Assembly: GCA_937915285.1 (NCBI GenBank)
Contig: CALDNG010000276.1
Coordinates: 1 to 12,440 of the forward strand
Direction: 5' to 3'
DNA length: 12,440 bases
Source: an uncultured Desulfomonile sp.
Lineage (GTDB): Bacteria > Desulfobacterota > Desulfomonilia > Desulfomonilales > Desulfomonilaceae
The notes below the pieces were generated by a model, which was not told the DNA's origin, made no database searches, and was given only the letters and a program-made list of their open reading frames with translations. The translations under genes and the position numbers were made by a program. Positions 1-5,886 of the stretch are shown piece after piece (position 1 is the stretch's first letter; each line of letters opens with the position of its first letter).

Positions 1-21
1 CTCCGGAATTGCGATGGTCAT
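1..21 (-). CDS. Start of an unidentified gene downstream of pheT (partial, cut by window edge)
   Basis: On the minus strand an ATG at 21-19 opens a frame reading MTIAIPE before the window ends. A GGAGG Shine-Dalgarno lies at 38-34, 12 nt before the ATG, which is somewhat long but usable. The frame begins about 97 nt after the pheT stop in the same direction, so it could be the next gene of the pheST operon. In many proteobacteria a MerR-family regulator or ihfA follows pheT, but seven residues are not enough to identify it. The call rests only on start, ribosome binding site and position. Confidence 0.4.
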
Positions 22-80
22 ATCCTACCCACCCCTCCTCATGAGAATGCAAACACCAACTCCAACAAGATTTCAGCCAA

Positions 81-116
81 TTAGTCACTTATCACATATC
101 GTGAATAAGCAACTAA
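81..116. repeat. Imperfect inverted repeat just after the pheT stop
   Basis: The arms TTAGT (81-85) and ACTAA (112-116) enclose CTTATCAC (88-95) and GTGAATAAG (101-109), giving 5 + 5 + 3 base pairs with a small internal loop, a one-base bulge and an ATATC centre. It begins 2 nt past the pheT stop codon. It is AT-rich and has no clear T-run on the minus strand, so it is not a standard terminator. It could be an intercistronic stem-loop or a protein-binding dyad for the downstream gene. Confidence 0.45.
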
Positions 117-118
117 TA

Positions 119-2563
119 TTAATCTCTAATTGAGGCTCCAAAGGCTTTGCGGAGCGACTCAATCACATGAGAATGAACCTCTTGGACTTCAGCGTCTGTA
201 AGAGTTCGATCCTCAGACTGATACCGTATCCGGAAGGCCATACTCTGAAAACCCGCCGGAATGGATTCGCCTCGATACAAATCAAATAGGATCACGGAAC
301 TTATAATATCATGGCCCAAACGTGAAATCAAGTGCTTAATGTCATCTCCTGAACAATTTGTTTCAACCAGTACTGATAGGTCACGTTCTATATGCGGATA
401 GCGCGGCAGTGGCTTAAAAGCTATATTCTTGCGGTATCCAAACAAGAATGGCTCTAGCAGAATTTCAAAAACCTGAATTTTACCAGTTAAACCAATTTCT
501 CTAGTCTTTTGCGGAGATAGTTCACCGATAAATCCAGTACGTATGCCTTTGAAATGTATATCTGCTGACTTACCCTTATGAAGGAAAGTCCTGTCTGAGG
601 TTGAGAATGTAACATCATCACACCCCAGTCCCTCTATACAATTTTCAATAGCGCCTTTGACATCATAGAAATCTGTTTCAGGTCTTATTTCAACTTTACC
701 AAATACGTCTATTTCTCCCCTATTGTAATGCCAGCTATCTAAATGTCTGGCGCCACATGCTACGCCTGAGAGGACTAAATCTTCACGGGGCAGATCACTA
801 CCGTTGATGGGGGTAAATATCTTCCCTATCTCGAAAAGTTTCAGTGATTCAGATTTGAAATTCAGGTTTCTTTTTAACGCGCTAATCAGGCCGGGGACAA
901 GCGACATCCTCATTACGCTGTAGTCTTCCGTCAGGGGGTTCAGAAGCCTTAACTGGACCTGGCTCGAATCTATCAGGCCAATTCTGCGGCATGAGTCCTC
1001 TGGAATGAAGGACATGGTTATTATTTCGGTAAAACCTGATGCTTTCATTATTTCGGCCGCATGCCTGACCCGTTTGTACTGGGTTCTTGACGTGTCAGAT
1101 TTTATGCGACCCATGGGAAGTGACATGGGGATTTGCTGGAAGCCATGGACTCTTGCGACCTCTTCAATCATGTCGACCTCTCTGTCGAGGTCCCATCGCC
1201 ATGACGGACTGACACAACTGATTGATTCTTCCGGGTCGCTATTCTGAGCGCAACTGATGCCCAATCGCTCAAGGTAAGACACTATCTGTGAATTCTCGAA
1301 GGCAGTTCCCACAAGGTCAGAAACCTTCTTCGGCCTGAGAGAAACCAATGGCCTTTGAATCTGAGCCGGATAATAGTCCAGAGTTCCGGATAGAATCTTT
1401 CCACCCGCAAGTTTTTGCATTATGAATGCGACCCTGTGAGCAGCCCATAAGGTCCCTACAGGATCAACACCCCGCTCGAACCTGAAAGAAGCCTCTGTCG
1501 ACATTCCAAGAGCCTTGGCAGTTCGCCTGATGCCGAATCTTTCAAAAAAGGCGCTCTCGATTACAACGTGACGAGTTGAATCTGCGATCTCAGAGTTTTG
1601 TCCTCCCATGATTCCTGCGAGAGCAACGGACCTCTTACCGTCCCTGATCATCAGGCTGTTAGGTGGTAAATCCCGCTCGACTCCATCCAGAGTCACAAAT
1701 TTCTCACCACTTTCGCATCGGCGAACTACTATTTTTTGATCCTCAAGTCGCTCATAATCAAAGGCGTGCAATGGCTGCCCACATTCCAGAAGTACCAGGT
1801 TGGTGGCGTCCACTACATTGGAGATGGGTCTTACACCTGACCGATGGAGTCTGAGGCGTTCCCTGAATGGAGATGGCCCGATCTTGAGTCCTTTTATCAT
1901 TCTGGCAACATACCTCGGACAAAACTCAGGATCAGCGCATTCTATTTCGAGATAACCGTCTATTTTTTCATTGGAATCTTCGAGGTCAAAAAGAGGTTTA
2001 CGGTATTTTAAATCAACCAGGGCAGCCAGTTCCCTTGCGACCCCAAGGATTGAAAGGCAATCACCACGGTTTGGAGTTACCGAGGTCTCAAGAATGAAGT
2101 CATCAATGAAATCCATCGCCAATGCGATCGGGAACCCTATTGGAGTACCTGAATCAAACTTCAGGATGCCCGACGAGTCCTCTCCCAAACCCAACTCCCT
2201 CTCCGAACAGATCATCCCAGGTGACATGATGCCTTTTATTTCCCGAGGTTCGACCTTCAATCCCGTTGGAAGCGTCGTCCCGGATTGCGCGAAAGCAACG
2301 ATGGACCCAATTTCAACGTTAGGCGCGCCGCAGACTACCTGATCCGACCTGTCGCCGAAATCCAGTTTTACAACCGAAAGGTTTTGACCATTAGGGTGAG
2401 GTGCCACCTGAGAAATTCTTGCGGTGTAAACTGTTTTTAGGTTGTCACCCACTCGTGTCACAGACTCAACTTCAATTCCGCCCATGGTCAGATGGTCGGC
2501 TATTTCATAGGCCGTCTTGTCCGTTTCTACAAACTCTTTCAGCCAGTTTAAGCTGACGAGCAT
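119..2563 (-). CDS. pheT: Phenylalanyl-tRNA synthetase beta subunit
   Basis: Beta chain of the cytoplasmic (alpha-beta)2 PheRS, which charges tRNA(Phe) with phenylalanine; beta binds tRNA and edits misacylated Tyr-tRNA(Phe). At 814 residues it has the full bacterial length. In order it shows the N-terminal MLVSLNWLKEFV segment, an OB-fold tRNA-binding domain (about 40-150, with PHPNGQNLSVVKLD and SPGMICSERELGLG), the B3/B4 editing region (about 210-370, with GQPLHAFDY and FRFERGVDP), B5, the catalytic-like core, and a C-terminal anticodon-binding FDX-ACB domain from about 716 (FKPLPRYPHIERDLS). The ATG is preceded by GAGGGG with 9 nt spacing. It follows pheS by 120 nt in the same direction and ends in TAA. 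No frameshift or missing domain is visible. Confidence 0.98.
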   Translation of the reverse strand: MLVSLNWLKEFVETDKTAYEIADHLTMGGIEVESVTRVGDNLKTVYTARISQVAPHPNGQNLSVVKLDFGDRSDQVVCGAPNVEIGSIVAFAQSGTTLPTGLKVEPREIKGIMSPGMICSERELGLGEDSSGILKFDSGTPIGFPIALAMDFIDDFILETSVTPNRGDCLSILGVARELAALVDLKYRKPLFDLEDSNEKIDGYLEIECADPEFCPRYVARMIKGLKIGPSPFRERLRLHRSGVRPISNVVDATNLVLLECGQPLHAFDYERLEDQKIVVRRCESGEKFVTLDGVERDLPPNSLMIRDGKRSVALAGIMGGQNSEIADSTRHVVIESAFFERFGIRRTAKALGMSTEASFRFERGVDPVGTLWAAHRVAFIMQKLAGGKILSGTLDYYPAQIQRPLVSLRPKKVSDLVGTAFENSQIVSYLERLGISCAQNSDPEESISCVSPSWRWDLDREVDMIEEVARVHGFQQIPMSLPMGRIKSDTSRTQYKRVRHAAEIMKASGFTEIITMSFIPEDSCRRIGLIDSSQVQLRLLNPLTEDYSVMRMSLVPGLISALKRNLNFKSESLKLFEIGKIFTPINGSDLPREDLVLSGVACGARHLDSWHYNRGEIDVFGKVEIRPETDFYDVKGAIENCIEGLGCDDVTFSTSDRTFLHKGKSADIHFKGIRTGFIGELSPQKTREIGLTGKIQVFEILLEPFLFGYRKNIAFKPLPRYPHIERDLSVLVETNCSGDDIKHLISRLGHDIISSVILFDLYRGESIPAGFQSMAFRIRYQSEDRTLTDAEVQEVHSHVIESLRKAFGASIRD

Positions 2564-2594
2564 TCTTGATTACCCCTCTTTACTGAAAAATCGG

Positions 2595-2629
2595 ATGAAA
2601 CTTCGATCCGCCGGTTCCACGTGTTTCAT
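2595..2629. repeat. 7-bp perfect inverted repeat between pheS and pheT
   Basis: ATGAAAC (2595-2601) and GTTTCAT (2623-2629) are exact inverted copies separated by 21 nt that include a short CCG/CGG complement. In the pheS-pheT transcript this could form an intercistronic stem-loop about 30 nt upstream of the pheT start, possibly affecting mRNA stability or the pheS:pheT ratio. The 120-nt gap between the two subunit genes is longer than in many bacteria. No T-run follows, so it is not a terminator. Confidence 0.4.
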
Positions 2630-2683
2630 TAGTCCATCAATAAAACATGAATGAAGTATTGTTGAAGGAATCAATGGGTTCCA

Positions 2684-3700
2684 CTAAAACTGTTTGAGAA
2701 AACGCACGTCATTTTCGTAGAAAGACCTTATATCCGGTATTCCGTATTTTAGCATGGCAATCCTCTCGATCCCCATCCCAAACGCAAACCCCGAATACAA
2801 CTCCGGGTCATAATCCACAAAGCCATAAAGGGCCGGATCCACCATACCCGAACCGAGTATCTCAAGCCATCCGGTGGACGAGCAGGTTCTGCATCCGGAA
2901 CCTCCACAAATGACACATTGAATGTCTACTTCGGCTGACGGTTCAGTGAACGGGAAAAAACTCGGCCGGAACCTAAGCCCTACTTCTGTTCCGAAGTATT
3001 CGTGAACAAAAGCGGTGAGCACACCCTTGAGATCGGCCAGGGAGACGTTTCTGTCGACCCATAATCCCTCAATCTGCATGAACATAGGTGAATGGGTAAT
3101 GTCAGCATCCCTTCTGTAGACCTTGCCGGGGCAGATAATCCGAACAGGAGGCCTGGTTTTTTCCATGGTACGGATCTGAACTGGAGACGTGTGAGTTCTT
3201 AGCACAACATTGTCCGAGAAATAGAACGTATCCTGCATATCCCTCGCAGGGTGATCCCTGGGAATGTTGAGCGCCTCAAAATTGTAATAATCCATCTCTA
3301 CTTCAGGACCTTCGGCCAATTGAAATCCAAGTCCCGTAAAAACATCTATCAATTCCATTGTGACCTGATTGAGAACGTGTAAACACCCCATTTCAGAGCG
3401 ACGTCCAGGTAAAGTCACATCTATGAATTCCTTCTCAGTCTCCAGTTCTTCCAATTCTTCTACAAATTTTTTTTCAATCAGGTCGAATCTGGTTTCAAGA
3501 TCCTGTTTTATTTCATTGGCGAGTTTTCCGATTTTTGATCTGTCTTCCGGACCAAAATCCTTCAGACTTCTGAGCAAGCCGGTCAATTCTCCCTTTCGCC
3601 CCAAAATTCTTATTCTCAGTTCATTCAGCGCCCTGGTGTCTGGCAATTCAACCAGAGACGCTATAGTGGATTCTTTAAGGGCGTTAAGTTTCTCGATCAT
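2684..3700 (-). CDS. pheS: Phenylalanyl-tRNA synthetase alpha subunit
   Basis: Catalytic alpha chain of PheRS, a class II synthetase; 338 residues is the normal bacterial length. The N-terminal ~90 residues are charged and helical, as expected for the tRNA-contacting coiled coil. The catalytic domain follows: HPARDMQDTFYF at 150-161, motif 2 around VYRRDADITHSPMF (194-207), RPSFFPFTEPSAEVD (245-259), and motif 3 in GFAFGMGIERIAML (304-317). Cysteines 262, 265, 270 and 273 form a CxxC-x4-CxxC knuckle before GWLEILGSGMV, a feature of one common bacterial PheS subtype. The ATG follows TTGAGG with about 5 nt spacing. It lies 168 nt after rplT, with an intrinsic terminator in between, and precedes pheT. 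Confidence 0.98.
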   Translation of the reverse strand: MIEKLNALKESTIASLVELPDTRALNELRIRILGRKGELTGLLRSLKDFGPEDRSKIGKLANEIKQDLETRFDLIEKKFVEELEELETEKEFIDVTLPGRRSEMGCLHVLNQVTMELIDVFTGLGFQLAEGPEVEMDYYNFEALNIPRDHPARDMQDTFYFSDNVVLRTHTSPVQIRTMEKTRPPVRIICPGKVYRRDADITHSPMFMQIEGLWVDRNVSLADLKGVLTAFVHEYFGTEVGLRFRPSFFPFTEPSAEVDIQCVICGGSGCRTCSSTGWLEILGSGMVDPALYGFVDYDPELYSGFAFGMGIERIAMLKYGIPDIRSFYENDVRFLKQF

Positions 3701-3756
3701 TGGAACCTCAACCAGATTAAAATATTCTTTTTCGATTTGTTTACTTTAATAGTCTC

Positions 3757-3790
3757 AAAAAATCAAAGAGCGGCCATAACGGGCCGCTCT
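3757..3790 (-). terminator. Rho-independent terminator (or attenuator) between rplT and pheS
   Basis: The minus-strand RNA forms a perfect 9-bp stem, AGAGCGGCC against GGCCGCTCT (plus-strand arms 3767-3775 and 3782-3790), with a 6-nt loop, followed directly by a T-rich tract TTTGATTTTTT. This is a textbook intrinsic terminator for transcripts coming from rpmI-rplT. It sits about 57 nt before the pheS start. I see no convincing separate promoter for pheS in the short remaining gap, so partial readthrough or regulated antitermination into pheST is plausible. That last step is inference. Confidence 0.9.
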
Positions 3791-3806
3791 GAATCAGCGA
3801 ATGACA

Positions 3807-3846
3807 GCAAGCGCGGTATGGGACATTAATCTGTCGGCGCGCTTGC
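3807..3846 (-). promoter_or_regulatory. Stem-loop preceding the rplT-pheS terminator
   Basis: GCAAGCGCG (3807-3815) and CGCGCTTGC (3838-3846) are exact 9-nt inverted repeats with a 22-nt loop, which itself contains a GACA/TGTC pair. The stem lies immediately downstream of the rplT stop and 16 nt upstream of the terminator hairpin in the transcript. Tandem stems of this kind occur in attenuators, but I could not find an obvious mutually exclusive antiterminator pairing. It may simply protect the 3' end of the rpmI-rplT message. Confidence 0.55.
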
Positions 3847-3868
3847 CTGAGACAAACAGGACAAGTAA

Positions 3869-4228
3869 TCAGGCTGTAAGCGCCACCAGAGCGCGATCAG
3901 CTATGTTCTTGAAAGCTCCAGGATCACTGATTGCAAGGTCAGCCAGTATCTTCCTGTCTATGGCCACTTCCGCCTTTCGCAGTCCTTCTATCAGCCTGTT
4001 GTAATGAATGCCGTTCAACCTTGCCGCTGCGTTAATTCTGGCTATCCACAAACGCCTGAAATCTCTCTTCCGGTTTCTCCTGTCCCGATACGCATAGCAT
4101 AAAGCACGTTCGACAGTTTCCTTGGCTTGTTTGAGGGTCCTACTCCTACCACCGACATAACCCTTCGCCATTTTCATGATCTTTTTTCGACGTGCCCTGC
4201 TGGCGGGCGCGCATCTTACTCTCGGCAT
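3869..4228 (-). CDS. rplT: 50S ribosomal protein L20
   Basis: L20 binds 23S rRNA early in large-subunit assembly and, in several bacteria, represses its own operon by binding its mRNA. The product is 119 residues, the normal length, starts MPRVRCAPASRARRKKIMK, and contains the family signature around residues 48-70 (YRDRRNRKRDFRRLWIARIN). The very basic N-terminal tail is present. Residues 6-9 read CAPA where many homologues have RGVT, a modest divergence. AGGAGA lies 5 nt before the ATG. The gene follows rpmI by 94 nt, with a hairpin in that gap, and is followed by a strong terminator. Confidence 0.98.
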   Translation of the reverse strand: MPRVRCAPASRARRKKIMKMAKGYVGGRSRTLKQAKETVERALCYAYRDRRNRKRDFRRLWIARINAAARLNGIHYNRLIEGLRKAEVAIDRKILADLAISDPGAFKNIADRALVALTA

Positions 4229-4271
4229 AGTCTTCTCCTAAAGATGTAGCTGCAAATATCAGTTAAAAATC

Positions 4272-4306
4272 GTGGCGTCAGGACGAGCCTGAATTTCGGA
4301 CACCAC
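4272..4306 (-). promoter_or_regulatory. Bulged hairpin in the rpmI-rplT gap, candidate L20/r-protein mRNA site
   Basis: In the minus-strand RNA, GUGGUG pairs with CGCCAC (6 bp, one G-U), then after an 8-nt one-sided bulge (UCCGAAAU) UCAGG pairs with CCUGA (5 bp) around a 5-nt loop. Two short stems joined by an asymmetric internal loop just upstream of rplT would fit a ribosomal-protein binding site. The fold is seen in the sequence; the link to L20 autoregulation is inference from how this operon is controlled in other bacteria. Confidence 0.5.
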
Positions 4307-4322
4307 AATTCTAGTTTTTTGT

Positions 4323-4520
4323 CTATCCGTAAGGGAGCAACCTTCTGATCTGACCGGCGTCCCTTTTGTCGATCAAGGCGCCGTGTCTGAGGTTCCTCTT
4401 CTGTTTACGCGTCTTCGATGTAAGTATATGGCTGTGATATGCCTTTTTTCTCTTGATTTTTCCGCTTTTTAAAACGGTGAACCGTTTGGCCGCTCCACGG
4501 CAACTTTTTAATTTGGGCAT
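4323..4520 (-). CDS. rpmI: 50S ribosomal protein L35
   Basis: L35 is a small basic large-subunit protein. The product is 65 residues, the normal length, and carries the full family pattern: [14 protein letters not shown] at the N-terminus, [15 protein letters not shown] in the middle, [11 protein letters not shown], and RRLLPYG at the C-terminus. AGGGAG lies about 8 nt before the ATG. It is the first gene of the rpmI-rplT unit; infC, its usual upstream partner, is absent and is replaced by a promoter and a roughly 270-nt structured leader. rplT follows 94 nt downstream. Confidence 0.97.
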   Translation of the reverse strand: MPKLKSCRGAAKRFTVLKSGKIKRKKAYHSHILTSKTRKQKRNLRHGALIDKRDAGQIRRLLPYG

Positions 4521-4799
4521 TTCGCTCTCTCCCTGATTTTAACTTCGACCCTCACGCGTTTCTTGAGTCACCGCTAGAGTATGTGAGCGCGCTCGCTGAA
4601 GCCGCCGGCTTTCGGGGCCTGAGGCCTTCGGCTTTTCAGTCTGGGGCGATGAGTGTCATCGATGACATTCGCGCCAGCACGAGTTACTCCTGACGCATTA
4701 AAACCAAATTAACAACATTCAACTAGCCAAGAAGCCCTTATAAACACTTCCCTGTCCCTGAAACAGAAAAGCATTGAATGGCGTTCTTTCAAACCACTA
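4521..4799 (-). promoter_or_regulatory. Long structured 5' leader of rpmI-rplT mRNA
   Basis: From the predicted start near 4793 to the rpmI ATG the leader is about 270 nt and has no credible reading frame. It contains a 7-nt long-range complement (4716-4722 with 4774-4780), a 14-nt perfect palindrome TGTCATCGATGACA (4654-4667) flanked by GGCG/CGCC, a 44-nt bulged hairpin closed by CTGAA...TTCAG (4596-4639) with an inner GGCC/GGCC stem, and the palindrome GAGCGCGCTC (4585-4594). Such structure directly upstream of the r-protein genes is what an autoregulatory operator bound by L20 would look like. The role is inferred; the repeats are directly visible. Confidence 0.6.
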
Positions 4800-4828
4800 T
4801 TTATACATGAAAACATTTTTTGTGACAA
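4800..4828 (-). promoter_or_regulatory. Sigma-70-type promoter for rpmI-rplT
   Basis: On the minus strand TTGTCA (4828-4823) is followed by exactly 17 nt and TATAAA (4805-4800). Each hexamer matches the consensus at five of six positions and the spacing is optimal. Transcription would begin near 4793, about 270 nt before rpmI. A strong promoter here fits a ribosomal-protein unit that has lost its usual upstream genes thrS and infC. Confidence 0.75.
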
Positions 4829-4854
4829 TTTTTTTTCTCGAAGGCATTCATTGT

Positions 4855-4883
4855 TTGACAAGCCTCGTTTCTGATGATAACAA
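4855..4883 (+). promoter_or_regulatory. Divergent plus-strand promoter
   Basis: A perfect TTGACA (4855-4860) is followed by 17 nt and TAACAA (4878-4883), a weak -10. It lies 26 nt from the -35 of the opposite-facing rpmI promoter, so the two would fire away from each other. The nearest confident gene downstream is the small protein at 5509, more than 600 nt away, so the transcript would have a very long leader or be a separate small RNA. Confidence 0.45.
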
Positions 4884-5494
4884 ACCGATCATGTAATTGC
4901 GTTTTATTGACCCCTTAATCGCAACAACGAATGATCGTGCTCTTATTGCAGGAGTTTGTTGGCGCAGTTGGGTGAAGGAATGGTGGCGGCTAGCGCGTCG
5001 CGCATTTCCCATGAACTGTGAGCAAGCTTCTCGACTCCCCAGCGATTTCTCAAAAGTTGAACGAACTTTCAGGCGCTATCGATGTCTTACAGCGCATGAG
5101 TGGATGTTCGGAGGCGGGACGCATTAGTGTGATGGGGCATGGACTTCGACATTAATTACGAGTGTACTGTTAAAGCAACCCTATAACTCATGTTACACAG
5201 GTCGTTTTGACTAAGCCACCAGATTTGAATCCTAACCTTGATTGACCAGATGCTTGTTTGTCGTTAACCAGCAGTTCGGTTTTCGGGGGAACAGACGGTC
5301 CGGGACTAACGTTTGAGACAGACTGAACCTCATGTTTCAAACGGGATGACAGTAAGGACATCAGAGCTGTTTTTGAGGCAGGAAATCATTTCACGCATGC
5401 CCTTTTCGGAAATTCCGGTAGGGCGAATATGCTTCTGGAACATAACAACAAAATTGACACATACTTCATCCGGATGCGGATGACAGTGGAATTT
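4884..5494. other. Gene-poor intergenic region with possible tiny frames or small RNA
   Basis: About 600 nt with no gene I can defend. It contains a TTGCG/CGCAA hairpin (4897-4924) at the expected start of a plus-strand transcript, a GC-rich patch about 4940-5130 where several frames stay open, two overlapping tiny frames (4959-5021 and 5018-5155), and a 10-bp inverted repeat at 5310-5343. A 76-codon plus frame (4897-5127) and an 80-codon minus frame (5330-5572) resemble no family I know and lack good ribosome binding sites. No tRNA or infC remnant was found. Confidence 0.6.
5310..5343. repeat. 10-bp inverted repeat in the intergenic region
   Basis: CGTTTGAGAC (5310-5319) and GTTTCAAACG (5334-5343) pair over 10 bp with one G-U when transcribed on the plus strand, around a 14-nt loop. 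No T-run follows on either strand, so it is not a standard terminator. It could be a structural element of a leader or small RNA upstream of the gene at 5509, or a protein-binding dyad. Confidence 0.5.
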
Positions 5495-5508
5495 AAGGAG
5501 GAACCATT

Positions 5509-5697
5509 TTGCAAAGGTGTAAGACGTGTGGAAGAGAATACACAGCCGTGCAGACCATGACTTATTCATCATACGGCTACTGTTCCTGGGAATGTCTCAT
5601 GAACAAGAAAACCAAGGGAGCAGCTCCAAACAGACCGAACAGGAAGAACGGACAACGGAATTCTTACAACTCAAGATCCAAGTGGGCGGCTAGTTGA
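5509..5697 (+). CDS. Small four-cysteine zinc-ribbon-like protein
   Basis: A 62-residue protein of unknown function. Cys4 and Cys7 form CxxC (RCKTCG) and Cys25 and Cys29 form CxxxC within YCSWEC, a spacing typical of small treble-clef or zinc-ribbon proteins that bind one Zn2+. The second half is basic and rich in Asn, Lys and Arg, suggesting a flexible nucleic-acid-contacting tail. The start is TTG, supported by an unusually strong AAGGAGG (5495-5501) 7 nt upstream; no better start exists. No signal peptide or membrane segment is visible, so it is probably cytoplasmic. It lies 189 nt before the peptidase gene with a hairpin between them. I do not recognise a named family, and no function is assigned. 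Confidence 0.8.
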   Translation: MQRCKTCGREYTAVQTMTYSSYGYCSWECLMNKKTKGAAPNRPNRKNGQRNSYNSRSKWAAS

Positions 5698-5790
5698 TGG
5701 CATTTTTACTTTAGCTCCACATCAGAATTGAAAGTTGCAGCGAACAACAAATTGATTTAATCTGCCGATGCCAAGATTGATTTGTCGGAA

Positions 5791-5826
5791 CTGAAAGACC
5801 CTTTTTGTCATGGGTTTTTAATTCAG
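5791..5826 (+). terminator. Weak terminator-like hairpin between the small protein and the peptidase gene
   Basis: AAAGACCC (5794-5801) pairs with GGGTTTTT (5812-5819) over 8 bp including one G-U, around a 10-nt loop; an outer CTGAA/TTCAG pair (5791-5795 and 5822-5826) extends it. The T-run is part of the stem rather than after it, so termination would be inefficient at best. It may reduce readthrough into the peptidase gene. Confidence 0.4.
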
Positions 5827-5886
5827 GGACCTTCACCCTAGGCTCAGTATATCCTTCAGGCCTTTTAGAAGAATTGGGTTAATTTC

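Noticed and set aside
1005..1247. Plus-strand frames inside pheT (also 1663-1854 and 1971-2342)
   Set aside because: Antisense shadows of a fully supported gene with no independent start signal or family resemblance.
3794..3826. Ten-residue frame on the minus strand before the pheST terminator, a possible pheM-like leader peptide
   Set aside because: It reads MSHTALAVIR with no phenylalanine codons and has no ribosome binding site, so it cannot work as a Phe-sensing leader.
3805..3830. ATACCGCG in the rplT-pheS gap resembling part of the T-box sequence
   Set aside because: Only about 8 of 14 T-box positions match, and no Stem I or specifier loop is visible in the short gap.
4897..5127. 76-codon plus-strand frame
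   Set aside because: TTG start without a Shine-Dalgarno, no recognisable family, and it competes with two other open frames in a GC-rich patch.
5215..5250. TTTGAATCC resembling a tRNA T-loop
   Set aside because: The flanks do not pair into a T-stem and no D-arm, anticodon arm or acceptor stem can be built.
5454..5482. Perfect TTGACA before the small zinc protein
   Set aside because: No acceptable -10 at 16-18 nt spacing (CGGATG at 17), so it is likely chance.
5330..5572. 80-codon minus-strand frame covering the start of the small zinc protein
   Set aside because: It runs antisense to a better supported gene and its strong ribosome binding site, and shows no recognisable motif or good start.
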